From contig JBDLJH010000015.1 in NCBI GenBank assembly GCA_039714395.1, forward strand, positions 1-64,000: a stretch of DNA of 64,000 nucleotides, given 5' to 3'. Both the position numbers and the translations under genes were made by a program. Positions 35,201 through 44,126 of the stretch are shown here, piece by piece. Each line of letters opens with the position of its first letter. Positions within the stretch are counted from its first letter, which is position 1. The notes beneath the pieces were generated by a model. The model searched no databases. It had not been told where the DNA came from and saw only the letters and a program-made list of their open reading frames with translations. The DNA is from JAPHSX01 sp039714395. GTDB lineage: Bacteria; Pseudomonadota; Gammaproteobacteria; Thiohalomonadales; Thiohalomonadaceae.

Positions 35201-36802
35201 GGTGACCTGGGCAAACATTTGACGGAAGTTGTCGTAGACCGAACGCAGCTTGTGCGACATCACCGGATAAGGGGCGTCGTCACCCATCGAGCTGATCGCC
35301 TCGGCACCGCCCTCGGCCAGTACACGGATGATCTGATCACGCTCCTCGAAGCTGAGCTGGAACAGCTTCTGGTAGACCTTCAGCTCCTCGGCCTCCATCG
35401 GCATCTCGGTCAGCGGGTCACCGCTAAGTACCGATTCCAACCGCGCCGCCTTCTTCATCCACTCTTTATAGGGCTGTGCCTGCTTCAGCTGCTCATCGAC
35501 CTCATCGGGGAGGATCAAACGCGCGTTCTCGGTATCGACAGCCAGCATCTGGCCCGGCTTGAGGCGGCCCTTCTTGATCACGGTGCTGTTGTCGTAAGCG
35601 TATACACCGATCTCGGAGGCCAGCGTGATCACGCAACCGCTGTAGTCGCCATCAACCACATCACCACCACCAGGCTTGGTAATCACGTAGCGCGCCGGAC
35701 GCAGGCCGTTACGGTCCAGCGAGCAGGCAGCGTAGCGACCATCGGTCAGTACCATACCGGCGGGGCCGTCCCACGGCTCCATGTGCATCGAGTTGTACTC
35801 GTAGAAGGCACGCAGATCCGGATCCATATCGGTCACATTCTGCCATGCGGGTGGCACCAGCAGGCGCATCGCACGGAAGATATCGACGCCACCGGCCATC
35901 AGCGCCTCAAGCATGTTATCCATGCTGGAGGAGTCAGAGCCCTCCATCGATACCCAGGGACGCACCGCGTCCATGTCCGGGATGTTGTCGGTGGAGAAGG
36001 TGTAGGAGCGCGCGCGGGCCCAGTTGCGGTTACCGCGCACGGTGTTAATCTCACCGTTGTGAGCCAGGTAGCGGAATGGCTGTGCCAAACGCCACTGCGG
36101 CAGGGTGTTGGTGGCAAAGCGCTGGTGGAAGACGCAGATCGCGGTCTCCATGCGCTCATCGCTCAGATCAGGGTAGAACACCGGCAGGAACTCCGGCATC
36201 ACCATACCTTTATAGGAGAGCACCTTGGTGGAGAGGGTCGGCAGGTAGAACATCGCGTCCCCAGCGGCTTCACGCGCCTTCTCGGCGCGACGACGGGCGA
36301 CGTAGAGGTGTACCTCAAACTCGATCTCACCCATCCCAGCAGGGATGTTGACGAACACCTGCTCGATGCGCGGCTGAGTCGCCTTTGCCGACTCACCACA
36401 GGCAGAGGCGTTGGTGGGGACCACGCGCCAGCCGGCGATGGTCAGACCCTCGGTCTTAAGACCCTCGGCCAGCGCCTGACGCCCTGCCTCGGCCTCGGCC
36501 TCATCGCGGGAGAGGAAGAGCACACCGACACCAAAGCCGTCACTCAGCTTGATGCCGCACTCGCCGGCTACCGCCTTGAGGAAGCTGTCGGGCTTCTTGA
36601 TCAGCAGACCGCAGCCGTCGCCGCTCTTACCGTCGGCGGCGATCGCGCCACGGTGGGTCATGCGTCCCAGGGCCTCAATGGAGGTCTGCACCAGCCAGTG
36701 GCTGGGCGCGCCATCCATATGGGCCATCAGGCCAAAGCCACAGTTATCCTTCTCGAAGGAGGGATGATATAAACCGTTGTATTCTTGTTTTGAGTCGCTC
36801 AC
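32285..36802 (-). CDS. gltB: Glutamate synthase large subunit GltB
   Basis: A 1505-residue subunit with an N-terminal class II glutaminase domain whose nucleophile is Cys21 after a 20-residue propeptide (DNCGFGLMAHMDG). The central and FMN-binding synthase domains follow (PPHHDIYSIEDLAQLI, GYDGGTAASPTASVKYAG). The 3Fe-4S cysteines are in CKYLRICHLNNCATG, and the C-terminal beta-helix has repeats such as GNTCLYGATGGKLFAAG. It makes glutamate from glutamine and 2-oxoglutarate. It starts at GTG 36802, with a strong sigma-70 promoter about 85 bases upstream. Confidence 0.97.
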   Translation of the reverse strand: MSDSKQEYNGLYHPSFEKDNCGFGLMAHMDGAPSHWLVQTSIEALGRMTHRGAIAADGKSGDGCGLLIKKPDSFLKAVAGECGIKLSDGFGVGVLFLSRDEAEAEAGRQALAEGLKTEGLTIAGWRVVPTNASACGESAKATQPRIEQVFVNIPAGMGEIEFEVHLYVARRRAEKAREAAGDAMFYLPTLSTKVLSYKGMVMPEFLPVFYPDLSDERMETAICVFHQRFATNTLPQWRLAQPFRYLAHNGEINTVRGNRNWARARSYTFSTDNIPDMDAVRPWVSMEGSDSSSMDNMLEALMAGGVDIFRAMRLLVPPAWQNVTDMDPDLRAFYEYNSMHMEPWDGPAGMVLTDGRYAACSLDRNGLRPARYVITKPGGGDVVDGDYSGCVITLASEIGVYAYDNSTVIKKGRLKPGQMLAVDTENARLILPDEVDEQLKQAQPYKEWMKKAARLESVLSGDPLTEMPMEAEELKVYQKLFQLSFEERDQIIRVLAEGGAEAISSMGDDAPYPVMSHKLRSVYDNFRQMFAQVTNPPIDPIREQVVMSLETLFGSEKNLFDETPEHANRLVADSPVLSEGKFRQLLAHNEGDFAHAVIELNYPTDFGLQKAVSAICDKAIAEVKSGKTIIILSDRNIAKDTVPVHAALATGALHHRLIAEGERCNANIVVQTGTTRDPHHFAVLLGYGATAIYPYLGYEAINDMVKSGELQSDKGEQDVDKLGQNYRQGINKGLYKVMSKMGISSVASYRGSQLFEIVGLADEVVDSCFNGTTSRIQGADFSDLDSDGVAQAKIAWNARKPIDQGGLLKYVEGGEAHAYNPDVIRTIHQAVKSGDWNDYQEFAALVNERPAMMLRDLLKLRDDIEPISIDEVEDESELFKRFDTAAMSLGALAPEAHEALAVAMNKLGGRSNSGEGGEDPRRYIDKSRFSKIKQIASGRFGVTPGYLVNAEVLQIKVAQGAKPGEGGQLPGHKVNDAIARLRYTRPGVPLISPPPHHDIYSIEDLAQLIFDLKQVNPEALVSVKLVSEPGVGTIAAGVAKAYADLITISGYDGGTAASPTASVKYAGSPWELGLSETHQVLKMNDLRGKVRVQADGGLKTGLDVVKAAILGAESFGFGTMPMVVLGCKYLRICHLNNCATGVATQNDVLRAKHYKGKPELVETYFRFVAREVREWMAKLGVSKLEELIGRTDLLEILPGDTARQNKLDLKPMVELNSAVEGPNCCIEPRNAPFDEGKLAEQMVTDIQSAIENKSGGEFSYQLQNINRSVGARLSGEIAKRWDTLGMADSPITLKLTGTAGQSFGVWNAGGLNMHLEGDANDYVGKGMAGGKLVIRPPAGSRYATNKNAIIGNTCLYGATGGKLFAAGMAGERFGVRNSGAHAVIEGAGDHCGEYMTGGVITVLGQTGVNFGAGLTGGFAFVLDEESTFAGRCNGDVDFHRINTEATEAHRNFLRDTISEYVEETGSEHARNILDKFEDYIGRFWLVKPKAAELETLLEVMLKRAA

Positions 36803-36887
36803 AGCTTGCTAACCAATTGATCGTGTTGACAAAAACGCCAAAAATTCGGGCAGCTGCCTGGGATTCTCACAGGCAAATCGGCCAAGC

Positions 36888-36916
36888 AGTATACTGCCGG
36901 GCGGCTATCTGTTCAA
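36888..36916 (-). promoter_or_regulatory. Sigma-70 type promoter of gltB
   Basis: In minus-strand sense, TTGAAC (36916-36911), exactly 17 bases, then TATACT (36893-36888). Transcription would start about 80 bases before the GTG. Confidence 0.6.
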
Positions 36917-36987
36917 TGTTGCAGCTAAGAGTCGTGAAATTATAAATAAATGGATGGTTCCGGAGAGGGTGGGGACAGGGCCTGAAA

Positions 36988-37455
36988 CTAGCGAGCGGTC
37001 GCCTGAGCTATCTCATCTTGGAGTGCAGAGAAACGACGGATCCACGGCTTGGTCTTCTTCAGTGATGCAGGCAAGCGTGTTACCACTCCCTTTGCCGCCG
37101 CCTTGCTGGCAAAGCTCCCGTAGACCAGGGTATACCAAGGCTGGCCATTACGTTGACTCTGTACCACAGCCAACTCATCTGACAGGGAGATACCACGCAT
37201 CATCGCCTCAATAGCCATCTCGTCACCGCCACCGGCCAGCTGGATGGCGTAGTGATTGGGGTTTTGACTCCAGACCCAGGCGGTATCCTTAATGTTGCTG
37301 CCGACAGGCAACTCCTGTCGCTCTGCCTCCATAGCCACGCTGCTTTGGCTGCTGCCAGCAAACAGGATGCAGACAAGCATCGTTACGGTCACTCCAACAC
37401 GTAAGATATTACCTAAAAGTAAAAGGCCTATAGGGAGGCGTAAGGTCAACTTCAC
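36988..37455 (-). CDS. SPOR-domain membrane protein (DamX-like, short)
   Basis: A 155-residue protein with one N-terminal membrane helix (about residues 18-38, VGVTVTMLVCILFAG) and a C-terminal SPOR domain (about 60-150: HYAIQLAGGGDEMAI, LVYGSFASKAAAKGVVTRLP, KTKPWIRRFSAL). SPOR domains bind denuded septal peptidoglycan. DamX/SPOR genes are frequently found near aroB, as here. It overlaps the WGR gene by 4 bases, so the two are translationally coupled. The short length means it lacks the AAA+ part of full DamX. Confidence 0.82.
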   Translation of the reverse strand: MKLTLRLPIGLLLLGNILRVGVTVTMLVCILFAGSSQSSVAMEAERQELPVGSNIKDTAWVWSQNPNHYAIQLAGGGDEMAIEAMMRGISLSDELAVVQSQRNGQPWYTLVYGSFASKAAAKGVVTRLPASLKKTKPWIRRFSALQDEIAQATAR

Positions 37456-37706
37456 TGAGGCACGCCCTCACCCTGAAAGAACATCACTCGGTAACCGCGC
37501 TGTAGTTGCAGATCACGGGAACTGAGAAGAGCATCGAGTGCCTCCTCATGAGAGTTGAAGTGCTCACGCTGCATCCGTCCCGATGCCCCCTGAAATCCCC
37601 ACTCCTTCACCAGCGACCAGCCTCCGAGTAAATCCTCCTGTAAGAACAGGTGGTAAAAACGGGGTGGCCGTTCGCTACTAAATGGGGTCTGTAAATAGAT
37701 ACGCAT
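37452..37706 (-). CDS. WGR-domain protein
   Basis: An 84-residue protein that is almost entirely a WGR domain: FYHLFLQEDLLGGWSLVKEWG, then GRMQREHF and a C-terminal helix/strand (RGYRVMFF). WGR domains occur in PARPs and bacterial MolR-like proteins and are thought to bind nucleic acid. ATG 37706 is chosen because it starts the domain; an in-frame ATG at 37742 adds 12 unrelated residues. Its stop overlaps the SPOR gene start. Confidence 0.75.
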   Translation of the reverse strand: MRIYLQTPFSSERPPRFYHLFLQEDLLGGWSLVKEWGFQGASGRMQREHFNSHEEALDALLSSRDLQLQRGYRVMFFQGEGVPQ

Positions 37707-37828
37707 AAGCCTATCACTATAGCAGTCCTGCCTCCTGACCACTCTCCAAATAACGCTAGAGAATGCGCCTTAATCAACTTAATTATTTAGTATAAAAATA
37801 TTTTTTGTCTGACAAAGCCTTAAAGGGA

Positions 37829-38983
37829 TCAGGTAAGTTCGGAAGGGTTAAATAATTTCTGATGCTCAACAATGGCAAATCGATCTGTCATGCCGGCAAT
37901 GTAATCGGCCACTGCACGGGCCCGTCCACTGGTTCCGAGTTCATGCTCCAATGTCGCAACCCGCTTTTGATGTTCATGAGGCAATAGTCTCGGATCACTA
38001 AAAAAAGCTTCGTAGAGCTCATAAACCATGCGCTGCGCCTTCATGCTCATACGGTGCACTCGAAAATGCCGGTAAAGTTGCTCACGGAGAAACTTTTTAA
38101 GGGCGCGATGCGCATCAGCCATACCGTCACTAAAGGCAATTAATGAAGAGGCATGGCTGCGCACGTCTTGTAGACTCTGCGGACTCGCACTCTTGAGTAA
38201 GGATTCACTATTTTGCAACAGGTCTACCACCTGACGATTGATCATGCGGCGGATAATTTCATGAATTAGTCTTCGCCCTCCCAAACCAGGGTGCTGACTC
38301 ATCACCTCATCATATGCCGAGGCAAAGAGCTCCACCTCACGCAACTGCTCCACGCTAATCAAACCGGCACGTAGCCCATCGTCCACATCATGGTTATTGT
38401 AGGCGATCGCATCGGCGATATTGGCGACCTGTGCCTCAAGACTGGGTTGCCAGCCATGTAAAAACCGTTCACCCAGTTCACCTAGCTGCTCGGCATCACT
38501 CTTTGAGCAGTGCTTGAGTATGCCCTCACGGGTCTCGAAGGTGAGATTGAGGCCATCGAACTCGGCATATCGCTCCTCCAGGTGATCTACCACGCGTAGC
38601 GACTGCAGGTTGTGCTCAAACCCACCATGTTCTTTCATGCAGCGATTGAGCGCATCCTGACCGGCATGACCGAACGGGGTATGGCCAAGGTCATGCGCCA
38701 ACGAGATTGCCTCAGTCAGGTCTTCGTGCAGCGACAGGGCACGGGCAGCGGCACGCCCTATCTGTGCCACCTCGATAGAGTGGGTGAGACGGGTACGGAA
38801 CATGTCCCCTTCGTGGTTAACAAAGACCTGGGTTTTGTACTCCAGCCGCCTAAAGGCCCCAGAGTGGACAATTCTGTCACGATCGCGCTGAAACTGGCTA
38901 CGATAAGCAGGGGCCGACTCCTGGTACCGACGGCCACGAGATTTCTCATCAGTGGCGGCGTAGGGGGCAAGCGTCGTACTCAT
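37829..38983 (-). CDS. dgt: Deoxyguanosinetriphosphate triphosphohydrolase-like protein
   Basis: A 384-residue HD-domain protein. FRRLEYKTQVF and TRLTHSIEVAQIGR open the domain, and HDLGHTPFGHAG carries the HD metal pair. AYNNHDVDDGL is a third conserved block. The length matches the dGTPase-like subfamily rather than E. coli Dgt (505 aa), so substrate preference among dNTPs is uncertain. It lies 4 bases after aroB in the same direction. Confidence 0.92.
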   Translation of the reverse strand: MSTTLAPYAATDEKSRGRRYQESAPAYRSQFQRDRDRIVHSGAFRRLEYKTQVFVNHEGDMFRTRLTHSIEVAQIGRAAARALSLHEDLTEAISLAHDLGHTPFGHAGQDALNRCMKEHGGFEHNLQSLRVVDHLEERYAEFDGLNLTFETREGILKHCSKSDAEQLGELGERFLHGWQPSLEAQVANIADAIAYNNHDVDDGLRAGLISVEQLREVELFASAYDEVMSQHPGLGGRRLIHEIIRRMINRQVVDLLQNSESLLKSASPQSLQDVRSHASSLIAFSDGMADAHRALKKFLREQLYRHFRVHRMSMKAQRMVYELYEAFFSDPRLLPHEHQKRVATLEHELGTSGRARAVADYIAGMTDRFAIVEHQKLFNPSELT

Positions 38984-38987
38984 CTCA

Positions 38988-40070
38988 TTATTCCTTCAGG
39001 TGACTATCCAGTACGGTACAAATCTGTTCGCTAGTGGCCTCATCACTAATTACTGAGTGACCCAGCCCCTTCATCAGTACCAGCCGCAAAATGCCATCCA
39101 GCACCTTTTTATCTACTGCCATCAGCTCAATAAAACGTTCACTATTAAGTTCAGTTGGTGCCTGAACCGGCAGGGCAGCCACGGCGATAAGTTTACGCAC
39201 GCGCTCCACTACTCCCTGTTCTATCCAGCCAAGATGGGCGGATAGCTCGGCTGCCAGTACCATGCCGGCAGCAACCGCCTCACCGTGCAGCCACTCACCA
39301 TAGCCCATACCGGTTTCAATCGCATGGCCAAAGGTGTGCCCAAGATTTAGCAGGGCACGACTGCCCGCCTCCTTTTCATCAGCGGCAACCACCCGGGCCT
39401 TATCCTCACAGGAGCGCGTAATGGCGTAGACAAGTGCCTCAGGGTCACGCGCCATCAATCGGGAAATATGCTGCTCCAACCAGGCAAAAAACTCGGGGTC
39501 ATCGATGAGACCATACTTAATGACCTCGGCAAGACCGGCACTCAACTGCCGATCATCGAGCGTATTGAGGCTATCTGTATCGGCAATTACACAGCGTGGC
39601 TGATGAAAGGCACCGATCATGTTCTTGCCAAGCGGATGGTTTACCCCGGTCTTCCCGCCCACCGAAGAGTCGACCTGTGCCAGTAGCGTAGTTGGGATTT
39701 GAATAAAATCGACCCCACGCTGATAGCTCGCGGCAGCAAATCCCGTCATATCACCGACGACACCACCGCCCAGAGCGATTAGTGTGCACTTGCGATCAAA
39801 GTGGTTGGTAAGCAAGGCATCATAGATGTCATTCAGTACCTGTAGGTTCTTATACTGCTCCCCGTCAGGAAGAATCACCGACTCAACACGCAGCCCTTCC
39901 AGGGAGGCCAAAACCTTGTCCAGATAGAGCGGAGCAACCGTCTCGTTGCTTACCACTAATACCTGCTTGCCGCGAATGTGAGGCTGAATTAGATCGGCAT
40001 TGCCGAGTAGGTCGCTACCGATATAGATGGGGTAACTGCGATCCCCAAGATCAACATGAAGTGTCTGCAT
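38988..40070 (-). CDS. aroB: 3-dehydroquinate synthase AroB
   Basis: A 360-residue NAD-dependent enzyme, second step of the shikimate pathway. ALGGGVVGDMTGFAAASYQRG holds the NAD loop and the block QVDSSVGGKTGVNHPLGKN is diagnostic; NLGHTFGHAIETGMGYGEWL carries the zinc ligands. It follows aroK by 69 bases, the conserved aroK-aroB order after pilQ. Confidence 0.97.
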   Translation of the reverse strand: MQTLHVDLGDRSYPIYIGSDLLGNADLIQPHIRGKQVLVVSNETVAPLYLDKVLASLEGLRVESVILPDGEQYKNLQVLNDIYDALLTNHFDRKCTLIALGGGVVGDMTGFAAASYQRGVDFIQIPTTLLAQVDSSVGGKTGVNHPLGKNMIGAFHQPRCVIADTDSLNTLDDRQLSAGLAEVIKYGLIDDPEFFAWLEQHISRLMARDPEALVYAITRSCEDKARVVAADEKEAGSRALLNLGHTFGHAIETGMGYGEWLHGEAVAAGMVLAAELSAHLGWIEQGVVERVRKLIAVAALPVQAPTELNSERFIELMAVDKKVLDGILRLVLMKGLGHSVISDEATSEQICTVLDSHLKE

Positions 40071-40139
40071 GAGTGAGTGCTTTGGCTATCCGCTAAAGAT
40101 TTAACAACGATACACTATAACGGAAATCGTGCTAACAGG

Positions 40140-40673
40140 TCATTGGCCGCTGTATTTCGGCTCTTGCTTAAGGCGCACAAGGATCTCCTTGACGACGCTA
40201 CGAATCGACCGGTCATCGGTATGCACCACCATATCAGCCACCTCACGATAGAGTGGGTCACGCTGATCCATTAGATCCTGTAACTTCTGCCGGGGGTTTT
40301 CAGTCTGCAATAACGGGCGGTTACGGTCGCGAGAGGTGCGCTCAAACAACTGATCAACCGATGCAAAAAGATAGATCACCACACCTCGCTCCTTGAGACA
40401 TTGGCGATTCTCATCCCGCAGCACAGCCCCACCACCGGTGGCCAATACAACACCATCAAGTTGCGTCAGCTCATCGATCATCGCCGCCTCACGTTTGCGA
40501 AATCCCTCCTCACCTTCAATTTCGAAGATCAGCGGAATACTCGCACCTGTGCGCGCCACGATCTCATGATCGCTATCCTTGAACTCCTTTTTCAGTGAAT
40601 TGGATATCTGACGACCGATAGTGCTCTTGCCGGCCCCCATAGGACCGACAAGTATTACCGTTGATAAATGCAC
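40140..40673 (-). CDS. aroK: Shikimate kinase AroK
   Basis: A 177-residue P-loop kinase: GPMGAGKSTIGRQ (about residues 10-22), the shikimate-binding DSDHEIVARTGASIP, and GGGAVLRDENRQCL. The start is GTG 40673. It is positioned between pilQ and aroB, as in most gammaproteobacteria. Confidence 0.96.
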   Translation of the reverse strand: MHLSTVILVGPMGAGKSTIGRQISNSLKKEFKDSDHEIVARTGASIPLIFEIEGEEGFRKREAAMIDELTQLDGVVLATGGGAVLRDENRQCLKERGVVIYLFASVDQLFERTSRDRNRPLLQTENPRQKLQDLMDQRDPLYREVADMVVHTDDRSIRSVVKEILVRLKQEPKYSGQ

Positions 40674-40697
40674 GCTAGCTAATATATGAACGCTTTC

Positions 40698-42830
40698 TTA
40701 CTGAGCGACTTTAAGTGAATCATTAATGATTTTCGGTGTCACGAAGATCAGCAGTTCAGCCTTACTTTCTTTCTTCGACTTTGATCTAAACAGAACACCT
40801 AGTAGAGGAATATCACCAAGGAGTGGAACCTTGGTCGCACCCTCAGACACCTCTTGCTCATAGATCCCACCAAGAACGACTGTGTCGCCATTATTCACCA
40901 GAACCTGTGTATTAACAGAGCGGGTGTTAACAGAAGGAATACCAGCATAAATACCACCAATACTATCTTTGCTTATAGCCAAATCCATCACCACGCGATC
41001 ATCCGGTGTGATTTGTGGAGTTACTTCAAGACTTAGCACCGCCTTTTTGAAGGAGATTGAGGTGGCACCACTTGATGATGCCTCCTGATAGGGAATTTCA
41101 ACACCTTGTTCAATAGATGCTGTCTGCTGATTAGAGGTGATTACCCGTGGATTGGAGAGCACTTCACCACGACCCTCTGTTTGCAGGGCAGATAGCTCAA
41201 GGTCTACAAGAAATGAATCCCCAAGAAGAGCCATAGCAATGCGCCCAGCACCACTGGCAGGAAGAGTAACATTGTATCGGTCTTCGGGGAATGTAATTAC
41301 ACTTCCTGTACCAGCTTTAGTAACATTCCAAACGTCCGTAGCTAACCCGCTCGCAGCGTTAGTCCCACCGCTAGTGGTCAAGATATCAGAATTACGACCA
41401 ACAGCATTTACTTCATCAAAAGCAGATACACCTAATTGCACACCAATATCACGACCAAAATCATCATTCGCAATTACAATACGCGATTCAATCATCACCT
41501 GTCTAACGGGCACATCAAGCTTTTGGATAAGTGCTGCAATCTCTTCATGCTTCTGATTTGATTCAAGTACCATCAATGTATTGGTACGATCATCAATGGT
41601 TACGCTGCCTCTCTCCGTGAGGATACTGTTCTTCTCTCCCTTTAATAATTTGGCAATCTCAGCTGCCTTTGCATAATTGATCTGATGGTGACGTGTATGC
41701 ACCGGAGCAAGGTCAACCCGCTGCTTTTCCGCCTCCAGTTCTTCTTTTTCTCTGGCTGAGATTTCTGCATTAGGGGCGATCAACACAACATTACCTGTCT
41801 TTCTCATACCCAAACCACGAGTGCGCAAAATAATATCAAGCGCCTGATCCCACGGCACATTTTTCAAGCGGAGCGTGATATTGCCTTGAACTGTATCACT
41901 GGCAACCACATTGAGACCGGTAAAATCCGCCAGCAACTGAAGCACTGCACGGACTTCAATATTTTGAAAATTCAATGACAACTTCTCACCGGAGTAACCA
42001 AACTCATCCTTTTTCTTCTCAGCAATGTCATCTTTATCCAAGCGTGTAACATTCACTGCAAATTCACTCCCTGCTTGGTAGGCCATGTGCTCATAATCAC
42101 CAACCGATTCAATGACAACACGTGCATAACCTGCAACATTAAATGCATCGATAGTGGTTATAGGTGTCGCGAAATCAGTAACATCAAGCCTTCTAACAAG
42201 CTTCTCTGACAGTTTTGTATTAATAAAGTCAACGATAAGCTTCGTACCACGCTCATCAACATTAACTACTGTATTCGGGTTAGAGATAGAGATACTAATC
42301 TTTCCCTCGCCATCAACTCCACGACGAAAGCTCAATTCATCAATCATACTCAATTGACCAGCAGTAACTTGCTCTGCTAGCGGCTCTTTTAAGCTGCCCC
42401 TGGCAGCATCAAAATTTATATATACATTATTCTGTTCATTTCTTATCTCATACGGCACCATCGTATTTAAGCCGACAACAACACGAGAGCGTCCGCTAGC
42501 CTCTACAGCTCGGATATTATTAATAACGCCGCTATCAACACGTATCGCCTTTTTCTCCAATGACACCGTGGCTGATGGGATATCTATAGAAACTCGTGCA
42601 GGATTATCAATCGAGAAACTTGAGATCTCGGCTAGCACCGGTTTATTAAAACCTAGCTTTACCTGCATTTTGTTTCCAGGCAGCGCTATGTAGTCGACAC
42701 TCTCCAGAACATAACCACTCTCTTGTGCCGTGGAGTTCTGTGCGTAAACAGTCATCATTAGCAGAGCGGTGATAACCCGTAACATCTGAATTAGTCTCAT
42801 ATATTTCATACCATTGTTATGCATATTCAT
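40698..42830 (-). CDS. pilQ: Type IV pilus secretin PilQ
   Basis: A 710-residue outer-membrane secretin. It has a signal peptide (about residues 10-35), one AMIN domain at about 45-140 and a second at about 160-260, STN at about 295-345 (ADFTGLNVVASDTV), a secretin N-domain, and a C-terminal secretin with VPLLGDIPLLGVLFRSK and ELLIFVTPKII. It forms the outer-membrane channel for the pilus. AAGGAG precedes the ATG by 8 bases. It ends the pilMNOPQ operon. Confidence 0.96.
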   Translation of the reverse strand: MNMHNNGMKYMRLIQMLRVITALLMMTVYAQNSTAQESGYVLESVDYIALPGNKMQVKLGFNKPVLAEISSFSIDNPARVSIDIPSATVSLEKKAIRVDSGVINNIRAVEASGRSRVVVGLNTMVPYEIRNEQNNVYINFDAARGSLKEPLAEQVTAGQLSMIDELSFRRGVDGEGKISISISNPNTVVNVDERGTKLIVDFINTKLSEKLVRRLDVTDFATPITTIDAFNVAGYARVVIESVGDYEHMAYQAGSEFAVNVTRLDKDDIAEKKKDEFGYSGEKLSLNFQNIEVRAVLQLLADFTGLNVVASDTVQGNITLRLKNVPWDQALDIILRTRGLGMRKTGNVVLIAPNAEISAREKEELEAEKQRVDLAPVHTRHHQINYAKAAEIAKLLKGEKNSILTERGSVTIDDRTNTLMVLESNQKHEEIAALIQKLDVPVRQVMIESRIVIANDDFGRDIGVQLGVSAFDEVNAVGRNSDILTTSGGTNAASGLATDVWNVTKAGTGSVITFPEDRYNVTLPASGAGRIAMALLGDSFLVDLELSALQTEGRGEVLSNPRVITSNQQTASIEQGVEIPYQEASSSGATSISFKKAVLSLEVTPQITPDDRVVMDLAISKDSIGGIYAGIPSVNTRSVNTQVLVNNGDTVVLGGIYEQEVSEGATKVPLLGDIPLLGVLFRSKSKKESKAELLIFVTPKIINDSLKVAQ

Positions 42831-42848
42831 TGTCTTCTCCTTAGAGAG

Positions 42849-43412
42849 TTACTCCATCAGGCTAAGCGCAGCCTCTCTCTTTATCCACCCGCTCATTTCA
42901 CTTTGAATTATTTCTTCAATTAATATCTTTCCTTCCTCGATCGCCAGTATCTCACCGTAGTTACTCCCAAGGTGATCTCCAACCTTCACTCGATGAACAA
43001 TAAGATCAGGACTAGTAATAATTGCCCATTCACGTCCATCTTTAGTGAGCTGCCCAACATATTTCAACGTATCCAGCGGGTACTGCTCCAAAGCCTCAAG
43101 ATTTCTACCCTTCAGGGGTGATTCAATAGACTCCACGGAGGCCATACTCTCTTGTATATCCTCAAACACTCTAAATGGGTCAGATTCCCTAAGTGCTTCA
43201 TACTGGTATGTTTCATAGGCTTTAAAAACTGGCAGCGATGGTATTTTGGCAGGTGTACGCGCCTTGATTTCATCAAGTCTGCTATACAAAGTACTATTAT
43301 CTTGTGTACTACATGACACTAGTAACACACAGAGGAACGCCATCACATAGCTCCCATGCACCTTAAATTCACTTGGATCAGTCATATGATTAACACCTAG
43401 CCTCACTACCAT
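42849..43412 (-). CDS. pilP: Type IV pilus lipoprotein PilP
   Basis: A 187-residue protein with a lipobox (FLCVLLVSC) about 25-33 residues from the start, depending on the codon used. ATG 43412, ATG 43385 and an internal Met are all possible. A Pro-rich linker is followed by the PilP beta domain (VGQLTKDGREWAIITSPD, VHRVKVGDHLGSNYGEI). It links PilNO to the PilQ secretin. It lies 18 bases before pilQ. Confidence 0.92.
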   Translation of the reverse strand: MVVRLGVNHMTDPSEFKVHGSYVMAFLCVLLVSCSTQDNSTLYSRLDEIKARTPAKIPSLPVFKAYETYQYEALRESDPFRVFEDIQESMASVESIESPLKGRNLEALEQYPLDTLKYVGQLTKDGREWAIITSPDLIVHRVKVGDHLGSNYGEILAIEEGKILIEEIIQSEMSGWIKREAALSLME

Positions 43413-43472
43413 TACAGTAACCCGTTCCCTTTCCTAATACTGTCTTAATAAGATTGCATTCTTACTTGACGC

Positions 43473-44126
43473 CTACCTTCTTCTCTTCTTTTTCTTTTTC
43501 TTGCTCATTGCTGCTGCAGCAATTTCTCCCTCATCAAGGTATCTATAGGTCTTGGCTATAGCCTGCATATTCAATCTTTTGGATACTTTATCACCTACGG
43601 TCAATTTGATGTCATGAATCGTTACGATTCTGGGCAAAGCTGCTATACCACTAACGAAATCACCAATATTATGATAGAAGCCATCTACCACTACATCGAT
43701 CGGCAGTACTGCATAAAATTCCTTTTTTGACTCTCTGTCCGGTTTAAATAATTCAAACTCTAAACCGTTAGCCAAACCTGTCTGAGTAATATCAACCAAC
43801 AGATCAGCAACCTCATTTTTACTAGGCAATTGTCTCAGCATAGTGCCAAAGGACTCTTCCATCTCCTTCATTTGCGCTTTATAAGCCTCTAAGTTTGATG
43901 CTTTTTTCTGTTTCTTTTCAAATGTAGTCCAAAGCCCTTCTTCCTCGGAAGTAATCCGATTGAGTTCTGTTTGTTGATCCTGAGTATCAAAATAGTACCC
44001 TGCGCCAAGAACACTCGCGCACACCACCATAACTATCAGACCTCTGACAAAAATGGGCCAGTTACCAATATTTTCCGGGTCAAGATTTGAGAACTGTTCC
44101 CCAATATTACTGAAGTCAAAATTCAT
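43473..44126 (-). CDS. pilO: Type IV pilus inner-membrane protein PilO
   Basis: A 217-residue protein with one N-terminal TM (about residues 27-47, FVRGLIVMVVCASVLGAGYYF), a coiled coil (about 50-95), and the PilO ferredoxin-like domain. The C-terminus is a run of Lys/Arg (MSKKKKKKRRR). It dimerises with PilN. It overlaps the pilN stop by 4 bases (ATGA). Confidence 0.94.
   Translation of the reverse strand: MNFDFSNIGEQFSNLDPENIGNWPIFVRGLIVMVVCASVLGAGYYFDTQDQQTELNRITSEEEGLWTTFEKKQKKASNLEAYKAQMKEMEESFGTMLRQLPSKNEVADLLVDITQTGLANGLEFELFKPDRESKKEFYAVLPIDVVVDGFYHNIGDFVSGIAALPRIVTIHDIKLTVGDKVSKRLNMQAIAKTYRYLDEGEIAAAAMSKKKKKKRRR

Noticed and set aside
35219..36772. A 517-codon open frame on the plus strand
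   Set aside because: It is antisense to gltB, whose protein is fully recognisable over the same bases. The frame is open because of the high-GC codon pattern of gltB and its translation shows no family features.
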